NCBI RefSeq assembly: GCF_003589595.1
Contig: NW_020653200.1
Coordinates: 797,626 to 861,625, forward strand
Source of the DNA: Hyposmocoma kahamanoa
Taxonomy: Eukaryota > Arthropoda > Insecta > Lepidoptera > Cosmopterigidae
Direction: 5' to 3'
DNA: 64,000 bases
The notes beneath the pieces were generated by a model. The model had not been told where the DNA came from. It ran no database searches and saw only the letters and a program-made list of their open reading frames with translations. This document shows positions 47,601 through 59,600 of this stretch, in pieces. Made by a program: the position numbers and the translations under genes. Every line of letters starts with the position of its first letter. The first letter of the stretch is position 1.

Positions 47601-50600
47601 GTGAAAACCTCGCATACGCGTTTTCACATAGTTCGTTTTTACTGATTTTTGTTGAAGAAAAACTTGTAAACTTCTTGATCAAATATATTGTTATAGTATC
47701 TGAAAGAGATATAATTTAACTAACTAAAGGCTAACTACTAACATTATTGTGCTTACTACATTTTACACCACATTTTTGTCATTGTCCTGAAAAATTACAT
47801 AGAAATCACATATGAGGTATTTACTCTAAGACGACGAATTATAAATGTTAAGTATTTTTAAAACCTCTCAGAAACCTGCATAAATCGGTAAAACCAGCGT
47901 TGAGGCGCTGCCCAGCATAAATCTGTGCTGGCTAGACGTTTCCGCTACTATTGAGTACTTTAGTTTTTAATTTAAATTTTGCTCGTGTTTTTAACTAATA
48001 CTATTTGTAACGTAATATTATTTGTAAATAGCCAAATAAACGTTTCTTTCTTTTATGGTTAAATTAAACAGGGTAATATGCACGCAGATTAGGGTAGTCT
48101 CAATTATGAGTGTCATTGGGTTTGTGGTAATGTTACCAATGTACAGGCAGGATGCCTGTTGTGCATAAATGTATTTTGGCGAAACAGGTATGGTGGCAGT
48201 AGCGCCCTGGACGAACTGTTTCACATGGAGCTCTACTGCTACTTAAACTTATTGAAGCGCTACATTTTTCGATTGTCGCATTCGACAGTAAATATGTTTT
48301 TGTACTACGTAGTCTTTTGGTTCTTACCAAAAGTCGCGGCCCGTGCACTACGTCAGCATAGTTTAATCTAGATAGTACCAAGGAATCAGAAAGGCGTATG
48401 CGGAGCTGCTCGCTAAGAAATTCACGCATCTTATATAATATTTTAAGCAGGAAAAAACAGATTCGAGTTACATCCAGTACGTGAGATTCAAATCTCAGAG
48501 TATCATCCATTAATGCCCCAAGATTTTTAGCAGCTCGCATCCTTTCTATGCTCTCACTTCCTATCACAATGTTGGGATGCTTGTTCGCTATCTTGGTAAT
48601 ATGATTTTCAGATCCCATGATAAGGTATTTAGATTTGCTGGGGTTCGGTACGAGACAATTTCTGTGGGACTACTCAGCTATACTACTGAGATCTTCGTTT
48701 ATTTTTTCTACTGCATATTATTATATAGTATTCTTAGGATCGGTACTATTTGAGGCTATTCAAGCCTCGAGTGAATAGGAATTTTTTATATTAACGCGTT
48801 TCCTCGTCGATCACATTGTTGCTTGGCCTATAATGCCTATTGTCTATTGCCTATTTTACAAGAAAAACAATTTTGATCTTTATAAATTAGTTTGCATAAT
48901 ACCAATATCGAACACAATGAAAAATTCCTTCGATTCAGCTGGACCTGGAATGAATTTTTCTTTGTGCTTGATCTTTTAATAATTATAACAAACTAGTGGC
49001 GTAATTTGACAAAAATAATTGATTACATGGTTTATTAAGTAATAGTAGAACATTTGATTCACACACGGCGTTAATGTATATTAATATTACATATTAATTA
49101 AAGTTTGTTCGGAAATGGTGCTTTTTACTTTCTTCTAATTTGTCAATATTCATCCATTAATTCGTTTTAATTTCTTCATAATACAGGTTTGTCAAGTTTT
49201 GTTTGAAAGCATGCATCATTATGATTTAAGAGATGGGTGACCGTATCTTAACACTAAAAATGAATATTCTATAATTCTTGTAATACAATATATTGTATAT
49301 AAAATAAATAGTAAGATATAAATAAATCTAAATCTAAATGAGTGTGCAAGAGAGAGGGATGATTTGAAATTAAGAAAGAGAAGACAAGCGCGATGGGTTT
49401 TGTTTGACATGGAGGACGTCCGGCGGAACAAGTTGGAACAGGAAGAATAAATAATTTAAGATCTTTTCCCACATTTATTGAAGTTTGAATTAATCAATGT
49501 TAAAATGCTAGGATTTTTAAACTTTCATCGCTCGGAAAATATAAATAAAAGTGCATTTTGTTTCATTTTTTTTTTTCAATAAAGATTGACTTAAGTCTGT
49601 AAATAATTCGGTGTTAATTTTTTTGCTACTTCACGTCTAATTTTTTAAATATAATATAAACTTTACTATTTTATGTTCTCACTTTGTTTTTTTCCGGTGA
49701 ATGTGCCTAACAACCTACCTACAGAATTCTTCTGAAACGTTGTGCATGGCGCAGGGCCAAGAGTAATGTACTCTTAACTAACTTGACAATTAAGATTTAT
49801 AGTCCACTCTACGACGCGTACATTACAACGGTTTAAAATCCAGTGTCAAATTTCATGTGTCTTTGACTGTACCGGTACACCGCTAGCTCGCTATATTAGA
49901 ATCCTTTTGTTATGGATCTTTTCGATCATTTATGTTTTTAAAAAAGTCCCTAAAATAGAACCGAAAGACGCCCAATGTTACATGAACAGGTTTTTTGACA
50001 TGTCAATGACCATCGTTGCTTTTGTCAGTGTGCGATTGTTAACAATTAATTTGGTAACGTTTGCTTTAAGAACGAGTTTAAAGTGTTTTCGTCTCAAAAA
50101 AGTCCGAAAGTTCATTGCTCTTGTAACCTATCCGACCTGTAGGCCATTTGTTTAGGTACTTAACTAAATGTGAACAATATTTTGATGTCTATTTCATGAA
50201 ATATACATTTATAAAATGATTTTTACTTGCCTTCAAATACAAAATACAAATACTTAGCCTCATATGAAATTGCATGCCTATTTTTATGTCTATTGATTTG
50301 TAAAGCATATGTTTTAATAAAAAGATGTATCAAGATTGTTTACATTTAGTTAGATACCTAAACAAATGGACTATAGTGTGCGATTAATGTTACTAAATTA
50401 CGCTGTAATGCTGGAAGTATAGGATAATAAAATTGAGACTTTGCTGAATAAGTCATAAGAAGGTAGAACATTGAACAGTGACGTGCTTTGGGGGAAATGT
50501 TATTTTTATATTATATTATATTATTTTAATCAAAATTCAATTAAATTTCCAGTGACTCAAGAGGTGGACGAAGAGACCAAGTCGGCGTGTCCGTCTGACG

Positions 50601-53600
50601 GCAGCGGAGTGTTACTGCTCGACTGTCCGCAGGCCACCATTTACCTTCGGTTCCCGAACGAGAGGGAGCTCAAGGTATTGTATCAACGATTATTTTTTAA
50701 GAAAACGCCATTTACGTTGTTTCTGCTCGTACTTTATCGATAACACATCAGTCACATGACGACCTCCGTGTCGAGCGACTAGCGCACCGGTTTTCATAGT
50801 GTCGCTATTACTGAGGCCCCGGGTTCGGTCCGCGGCCGGGTCAATGTAGAAAAATAACTTCTCTACATTGTCTCGGGGTCAAGGTGTTTGTAGTACCGTT
50901 GTTGTTTCCGATTTCCATAACACAACTGCTTTCGTTACTTACTTTAAAATCAGAGCAGCGGTTGTGATGTTATTTAGTATTTATATTTACTGCCATTTTT
51001 TTTTACATACTTCCATTACAAATTTTCGTTGCAAATTCCCAATTCACTTTAAGCAAATAAAGATTGTTGCAGACTGTCGTATTTGTTAAATCTGTTTTCA
51101 GAGCTGGCGCTACATGATAAAGCTGGCAGCACACAACAATGGTGCGCAAATTCACCACCAGCAGCTCACAAAGGAGGACGTGCCCGTCATCGTCGACAAG
51201 TGCCTTAGCTTCATTTATGCCCACGGTATGTAAATTGGGATAGATGATTTTTATACGTGATAGGCAGATAACTCTACTCCACCTGATGTTAAATGGAAAG
51301 TGAAATCCAAACGTGAACCGGGAACCTAGTTTAGTGTTGATACAAGCAACATCACGACGCTATCCTCTTCCACCACATGCGCCTACAAGATGCCTCTTCA
51401 CGCCTCGTTTGAAGGACCCCATATCAGAAGAGAAAGGGAATATTTGTGCTGAAAGGGGGTGCGACACAATAAAAATAAAAAAAAAACAAACAAAAAGACG
51501 TCAATCCTCTTTTGTTACCTCTGTTATTTACTGCTTTTCATAAGTACATTAGGGTCCAGACAAGGCAGTAATGTTGAAATCCTCCAAAGTAGCGCAAAAG
51601 TAGGTTCCAAAGTAGGTTCGTTTGTTGAATAGATTTTCGAAATCTCGATCACAGCATAAAAGTGGTTCATTTGTCGGGTTTCTCTCAATACATTTCTGAG
51701 AGTGTACGTACGTACGTAACTTAGCTTTGGTTCCACTTTCATCGTTCCATAATGACCAAAAGTCCGGAAAATTCCATACTTACGTCTTTAATATAGCACC
51801 CATTCACACGTAAACCTTTGCTTCATCCTTTCTATTGCGTATGGCAACAGTTTTACAAACCTTGCAGTTGCGCAACGAATGTATTTAGAACCAGTGGGGT
51901 GTACGCGGGTAAGCGAGCGCCGTAGACCGCATCCCACAAACATGCGTAGTTTATGGGATCGAACACTAAAGGTAGCGTGCGTGATTATAAAATATTCTTG
52001 AATACGTCCAGCGAAATGTACGAAAATCGTTGTATGCATATATAATTGTGCACAAAAACTGATTTGTATATGGGTGTAATTCGACATCGAAATATTACAG
52101 TTACAAAACAATTTAGATAAATCATTTGGGTTTCTTAAGCAAAGTAATTGGCTATGCCCTTGTTTATTCAATATGTAATCTGTCTTTTTGAAGATTGAGG
52201 AAAATGACAGTTTATTGTGCAAAAATGTTGCTCGCTTGCGATCCATAAATATTCTATCGGCTATCGACTGCACATTGGTCATGCTTATGAAATAAATAGC
52301 TGAACTTGTTTCATTTGAATCATCCTCGATCCATTATTCATCCAATTACTCCAGCACTGTATTTACAACTTTGTTTATGAAAAATACAAAGAGGAGACAT
52401 TTGCATTTTTAAAGCTTTTGGTTTTAATTCAATATACATAATCAAATCCGGCTATTCTTGTTAAAATGTATATGAATAAAAATTGATCTCGATACTAATA
52501 GACTGACAACTGTCAAAATAAGAATAAAGAAGGCAATAACGCCATTAGTAATTATTAGAACGTCGTAACATTCACAATTCAGTCCTTTTTTGGGCAAAAT
52601 TTTATTTTCTTTCACAATCTATCGATAAAACTATCGACAACAACTACATAACTAGTTAAAATTTTATGAAATTGGTAACCCTGCAAATGTCATTTTACTC
52701 CGTCATCAAAAAAGACAGACTATAGAAATACGTTTCTTGCCAGGGTTCGTTAGCGTATCACCCGTGTGGTGTATGAATGAGGAAATTTGTTGTAGACTGC
52801 AATCTTTTTCTTGTAATACTTTATGCCAAAGCTCTGCACTACTTTTTGCTTCTTGAAATCTACAATTTGGAATTTTGCAAGGCTAGAGTGAATAAGAATT
52901 TTCAGAACATCAGTCACACAAAAACAAATAAATTTAAACAGTGCATTCTAGTCTTGAAATATGGAGTTAAATTAAGACTTTATGATTAATTACAGGCAGT
53001 CTGACCGAAGGCATATACCGCCGCGCTGGCAGCAGCTCTGTGCTGACGGAACTTCTAGCGCGGTTCAGACGCGACTCGTGGTCCGTTCAGCTAGCGCCAG
53101 GGCAGCACTCAGAGCACGATGTGGCGGGGGTTCTCAAACGTTTCTTTAGAGATCTACCTGAGCCACTGCTGCCACAGAACAAACATCAAGCGCTTGTCGA
53201 TGCATTAGGTAAGCCCTTTGCAGCGTTTGAGCAATTTGTCTATTTTGAGCACTTTTCACCTGATCTTTTTGAGGAGATCCTAATTCTGGTTGACATACCA
53301 CCGTAAGTACCCAAAATTCACTCTGTAAAGTTTTTTCTCCACGTGCTTAAGCCAGAGTCATTCCCTTTACTAATACAAACGAACTTTGGCCAAGTTTAAG
53401 CTAGCTATGAAATTAAACCTTACATCGTAATTTCTTGCTTAATTAAACCTAGGCAAACTTAATTTTGTAACTACGAAAAAGTTGCTTATCTTGCTATTGT
53501 TGCCAGACTAGCTATTTGATAGTCAAAGCTATATACGTAATACATATAATTTAATGCCAACAGCAATAGAAGAAAAGTCAGCCCGTCACGCGGCGTTTCG

Positions 53601-56600
53601 TCGCGTAATGACGTCACTGCCACTTGTAGCGCGGAACACGGCGCGCAAACTTTTCGCGCATCTGCACTTCATGCACACAATGGCGCACGCGAATAAGATG
53701 ACCGCAGAGAACTTGGCGTCTGTGTGGGCGCCCACGGTGATGCCCACCGCTTTGGTAAGCACATCGGACACATTGCAAGTCAGTATTGCACCATTTACGA
53801 ATTAGCTTGTGCTTATGTGGCCATCATGGCTGGTGATTCCCACACAGGTATTCACAAACATTTCCGCACGGTCTGTTCTGCGATGCAAACAAACATTTAA
53901 AATTCCTTCATAGATTCTTTTAAACAGCCCCAAAACTTTGTTTGGACTGATTCGACTTATCGACATATATATTTGTAGAAGAACAAAATGTAATAGTCGG
54001 TTCGGCGAAACACGTGTCTTCCCGTAGCTATGCAAAACTAGTATAGGTACCATTAAATTTGCAGGATGATAAGTTAGGTTACATGGTTATATGCTCCATA
54101 GGTTACATTGTGGAAAAAAGTCATTTATTTATAGAACAATCATTTACAAAATGTATGAGTGCATTACACGACAATAAATATACAATTTTATTATGTTTTG
54201 TAAAAACAGGAGTCTTAGTTTTTATTATCCTATTGAAACAATAGATAAGCCCTTCTGGCTTAATTTGTCGGTCCATAAAATCTCGTTAACAATACTTACA
54301 ACATTTGACCTCTTACGGTGCTATAACACGAACTGCATGTATGTACGAGTATTCGTGACGTCAACTGTACGCGGTCGACTGCAGTCGTGTGATGACGATT
54401 GCTTTCCAATGTTAGCTGCATACAGTTTCATAAATTTATAGGCCCGTATTACGGACGTGAGTTTGTTGATAACTTATGCGATACTTATAATATCTTTATT
54501 TTTTTATAAATTTTATCAAAAGCGGTAATCGACGTTCTAAAGTAGTTGCAAAATTTCTTATCATCTGGTCGTAATTTCACGACCATCACACGAGGGTATA
54601 GTTCATGAAAATCACCTTCAGTGTAGCAATGTTACAATAATGGATGTATCTGCACTGCATGTTTTTGGCTTAATTACACCGCCGACATTTATTCCCAATA
54701 GTTCCATATACTAAGTTCCACGTTGTACAATTGTAATCCTAAAATGTTATGTTTATTTACATTAATGTAATTTGAAACTATTTCAACACCTGACTTTTCT
54801 CGACACAGTAAGGCTCAATTTACATGCCGCCGAACAGAATGGATGCGAATTTTTAATTCATAATTCACTTTATGTCAATTGTCTTAGGTATAAACTTCGT
54901 TATGCTATATACTTTTTTTGTGATAACAACTGACGGGAAGAACAAGTCGTGCGCCTGGTGGTAAGCAACATTCCTGTCCAAAGCAGTTGTAGTGCCACTC
55001 AGAGCTTTAAATACTAGTGTACAAAAATGTTCACAGCTGTACAACACTTGTGTGGGCCACCTTACTCCATACATGTATTGTACGAGTAGTGGTACTAACG
55101 CAGAGAAAGACTTCCAAGGAAAATCGTAAAAGTATATTGGAATAAAATACAAGTGTTATGTATAATATAAGTTATGGTGGCAAATTTCGATGTAGTGTAT
55201 CGGTGATAAGTTAGTAACGTCATAAAGTGTGATTTACGTGTTTAAAATAAAATGAGGCACCTGGCTAAAGTAGGTCGCCGCGTGTGCAGAGTTATACCGA
55301 AGAATGTATGAGACCGTACAACACTCGATGTGGGATCGATTTTGTAACACTAATTAACAACAATGTTGTTAGCGAAGCTATTAACAACTGTTACATGTTA
55401 CTAACATTGATGTTGATATTTTGTTATTACTACTACGTGTTTGTATTCTTATTGTATCGATGGTATGAATTAATAATCTCGATGACTATAATGCTTGCCA
55501 TATTGGCGAAAGAATTTGTCATTTGTTTTGGAAGTGATTATTTGTTTAGCGTATTGCTTACATTAAATTCTAAAACTTGGTACACCATTTTTTTAATCAT
55601 TTAAAACGTATTAATAATTTTATTATTTAATGGCAAGCAAGATTATATGTCTATCAGTATGATATGAAACAACAGAACATTTCCACTTTTCATAGTAGCA
55701 GCAGTAATTTCGTAACAAAAATGCATATTGTTTTTTTTTATTTAACTGTTTTACATTTGCTTTTGCATTTAAGAATATTAAATAAAATTATATTTAACTA
55801 TATGCGGATATATTTTTATATTCAAAAGGTAGAAATTATTTTTACTCAGCATTTTCTACTCTGTGCAAGAATAAAACTCACTGGACGACCACGGTGGCCG
55901 ACGGTTTGCACGGTGGGTGCTAAATGATAAGGTTACGGTTTCGATTTCCGTTAGGGCCTATTCGGGAAACAAACCTTTCTCAGTGGGTCCTGAATTTACC
56001 GGGCGTATCGAAATTAATGCTGTTACTCCCAGTGCTCATAAATGAAAATATATTCATATATTATAAAAAAAAGAGAACTACGACTAGAGTTTTTCATCAG
56101 AGGAAATACTGGATCGCAAGGCGGTACGGAGAAGTCATTATTCCTGTTGAAATTAGAATGCTTTTTTCCTGGGTAGAAAGCGGTTTTCAAGACCCTGGGA
56201 TTTGTTTATAAATGTTATTACTTTTTAATATCAGAAATAAAGGATTAACATAATAATTGTAAAAGCTAAAATATTCTATCGCATAGAGAAAGATACATAG
56301 TCTCTTGGTTATGCCCAACTGTAGTATTGTGTCAAGTAAAATAAAGCTTAATTTATTTCCGCAGACGAGCAACACGTTGCAAACAGCGTGGTCTTCCAAG
56401 GAAGTCTACGTAGTGCGAGATTTGATACAAGAATACGAGGCTATATGGGAACCGAATGAAACTGAGAAGAGGAGAGAAGCAGCCGTGAGGACTGTGCTGC
56501 TGCGTGTGCTGAGCAACTCAGCGCCGACCGCGCCCAAAGCTGCGGGAGATTTAAAAGCGTGGGTCTATGTTAAGGATCGTTCCACTTGTTTCCAAGTTGC

Positions 56601-59600
56601 GGTAAGTAATTATATTTAATTCCTGTCAAGATTGTTGTGCAAAATCAATAATTCACTGCATATTCGATGCAAGACGCAATGTCAGATACTATTTTAACTG
56701 CCAGGCATTCGCAAAATTAGTACCACGTTGTTAGATAGAACGGTTAAAAAACTGTTTATAAATTTCTCCCATTGCATGTCAATAGAACAAATGATTGGAC
56801 TATCGCGACTAAGTAATGAGGTGTTTGGTGTCAAATTAACTTCTTTTTTGAGAACTAAATAAAATCTATATAACTGTTACACTCCCACAAAAGTTTCTAA
56901 AGTACTAGAACCATTTTGAAGTATCAGGTGGGCCATTCAAAAAATATACCTCTTTTTCTTTCGGTGGCATGCCGTGTTTATCTAGTATAAAAATAAAATA
57001 ATATCAGCAGTATTTTACCATAAACAGTAGAAAATAATATAAAATAATTACAACTTTTTATTTAAAAAAATCGTCCCCAAAAGTTTGTGGAATTACGTCC
57101 ATTGATATTTTTTAAAAAAATTTTAAATTAGAGGTGGAATATTTTCTTCAAATTTGAATTGGACCACTACCGAGGCACTCCTTTCCAACAAAAAAAAAAA
57201 GACTCATCGAAGTCGATTCACAAATGTAAGAGTAATCGCATAACATAATGTGCATAAAATAATACGATGATGACAGTCCGTTTTATTAGGGAACTCGGGA
57301 GTATCGAGGGAATGAATACTAGGAACGCATAATCACGGAGAGTCTGCGTTGGCAGGCTCTCTTTCTTCATGTACGTATGTTTATAAGATGTACACTGACT
57401 TGCGCACTAAAATTTAGACCACGTGGGTGACCTAAGTAGCTTTGGAACGCATACCTCGACAACGTCCTGCAGACTTGGTACAGGTGCCAACTGGCACAGA
57501 TACATATGTACATGTACGTGCAAAAATTTTTTTACAAGTTACTGTTAGAGACGTGTTTATGCCAATAATTGTTATTGACAATTTTTAATCCCGGCAAAAT
57601 TTTATGACAAAACATTTTAAGGAATTGGATACGTGTTTATTTATAAGTACGTAAATACGTATTTTATTAATCAACAATAATAGATTTGGAGAATAAAAAA
57701 AGGAGTTATTTGAAAGAACTTACAAAAAAAAATCAGTTAATAGAGGCTCCTCTTTTCTTTCAAGTCAGCAAAAAAAATCAGAACTAAGTAAGTAATTTTA
57801 ACAATATGAAGCAAATTAAAAGAGCATGTCGAAAGATTATGCGAATATAGCCCTCGTTGTTATTTTGCCATCGCCTGTGGACTAGAACATAATAAAGTAT
57901 ACGTTTTGGAATTACTAATAACAAAAATTAAAATGAAACATTTAAGCGGCAAATAGACGCAAATAACGATTAGATAAAGAAAATAATCAAAAGTCGTAAT
58001 GATAATAATTATAATTGCAGTAAAATATTAATAAAATTAAATATTGCACAGCAATAAACATTACACAAACACAAAATAGACATAATGTATATATATGAGT
58101 AAAAACAAAAAGTTAAATTTACCTATTTAACTTTTTGTTTTTACTCATATATATACTCACCTCATTAATAACAGAGATTATCGGATTTTTGTATTGTTAC
58201 TTTGGTATATGTACTCATAACCTTTCATTACTTCTACTTTTATATTATCGTTACACACCGTCACAATTTTGCATTTTCGCATTGACAGTTGAATCCAAAC
58301 AAAACGTGCTCGGACGTGTGCATAGAGTTGTGCGAGAAAGCGAACATCGAGTCGCACCTTCTCATGCTCGAGGAAGTGATCTGCAACGACGCAATGCGAC
58401 GCATCGTCCACAACGATGAGATCGTCCTCGATGTCGTGCTTCGCTGGGGGTATTGGGACGAGGAGGACCGCAAAGACAACTACCTACTTGTGAGGGAGAA
58501 CAAGTTGCTGCATGACATGGAAGCGATGAGGCATAACACGTCGGTTTGTGGGGAACTCAAGCTGGCCAGTGAAAGCTCGAAAGCGTTCAAATTGCATATG
58601 TTCGAGTTTAAAAACTCCAAACTTTGCTACTTCAAAGACAAACAGGTAAGAAAATAAATTCTTACCGGATTCTTAGGTATTCGTGATTGTTACAACACAT
58701 AGGAAATGAAACAACCATGGGACCTGCAATGGGCACGAAACATGTTGGTTTGTTTGAAAAAAACAAATATACGCGATTAAGGTACGAAAAAATAGTTTCA
58801 TTTCCTAATTTAGAATTTTGAGGTACCTCCAAAATTTGTGGAATCACATCTCTATTTGTCAAGTTTTAAAGAAGTCAGTTAACGGAATTTGGGTGGAATT
58901 CAATAAACCGGATTCATCCCTTAATTTGCGGAATATTTTCTTCAAATTTGTATTGGACCTCTACTGAGGTACCCTCTTTCGAGTAAAGTGAATCATGGAA
59001 ATCGAAATTACAAATGTAGGGTGTAATCGCGTAACGTACACACAAAAAATACAGTCGAATTGAAAACCTCCTCCTTTTTTTTTGAAGTTGTTTAAAAACT
59101 TAAGCGCTTACGACCAATGTACTAGCGGAAGCCGAACATTGCCAACCGCTAGAAAACTTAAATCCATCGCCGAACTAGACCGAATCCGGTCTCCGATTCT
59201 TCGAACAAATTTCCTAAAAAACCTACTCGCAAATTTGCAATGTTACAAACGATGAAATGTTTTGTGTCGGATTAAAACGTTTCTATTAGATAACGAATTT
59301 TGCGAGTAAAACAATGCAGATGAGATTCTTTCAGATTCTTTACGCAAAATATTGTCTACTTGTGACAATATTTTGCGTTCATTTATTTTTTCAGTTACTT
59401 CATTGTTTTATTTAACATCAGCATCGATCATATTATTATCTCTTGACATAATATTTTTAATTAGCATATTGTGACTGATACCCGAAGTCTTTTCCAAATT
59501 TTAGACGTGCAGGTAAATAGACACTACAGAAATGTATTGGACGGTTTCAGGGTTCACAGAAGATAGAAGAGTGGAACATAAAAGACATCCTGTGGTACGT

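Larger units (their letters stand above)
44668..50552 (+). other. ARAP-like intron 3
   Basis: 5.9 kb; holds repeats at 45530-46095, 46884-47085 and 48060-48245 and a LINE fragment at 48319-48720. Nothing else is recognised. Confidence 0.65.
51226..52995 (+). other. ARAP-like intron 5 with LINE debris
   Basis: 1.8 kb. LINE 3' fragments at 51560-51880 and 52740-52910. The 164-codon minus-strand ORF at 51788-52282 has no recognisable domain. Confidence 0.65.
53755..56364 (+). other. ARAP-like intron 7
   Basis: 2.6 kb. Family A retroposon at 54905-55060 and a tRNA-headed repeat at 55882-56030. The 106-codon hydrophobic ORF at 55284-55604 is chance in AT-rich DNA. Confidence 0.65.
56602..58288 (+). 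other. ARAP-like intron 8
   Basis: 1.7 kb. Inverted GGAGGAGGTT-type repeat at 57062-57260 and a perfect hairpin at 58087-58156. Otherwise AT-rich. Confidence 0.7.

Noticed and set aside
49907..50155. 82-codon ORF with basic C-terminus
   Set aside because: No conserved motif and no splice context; consistent with chance.
51788..52282. 164-codon minus-strand ORF
   Set aside because: Overlaps LINE debris and AT-rich sequence; no recognisable family and weak coding character.
55284..55604. 106-codon ORF with hydrophobic stretches, possible membrane protein
   Set aside because: Its composition follows the local AT/T richness, no conserved motif is seen, and it lies inside an ARAP intron.
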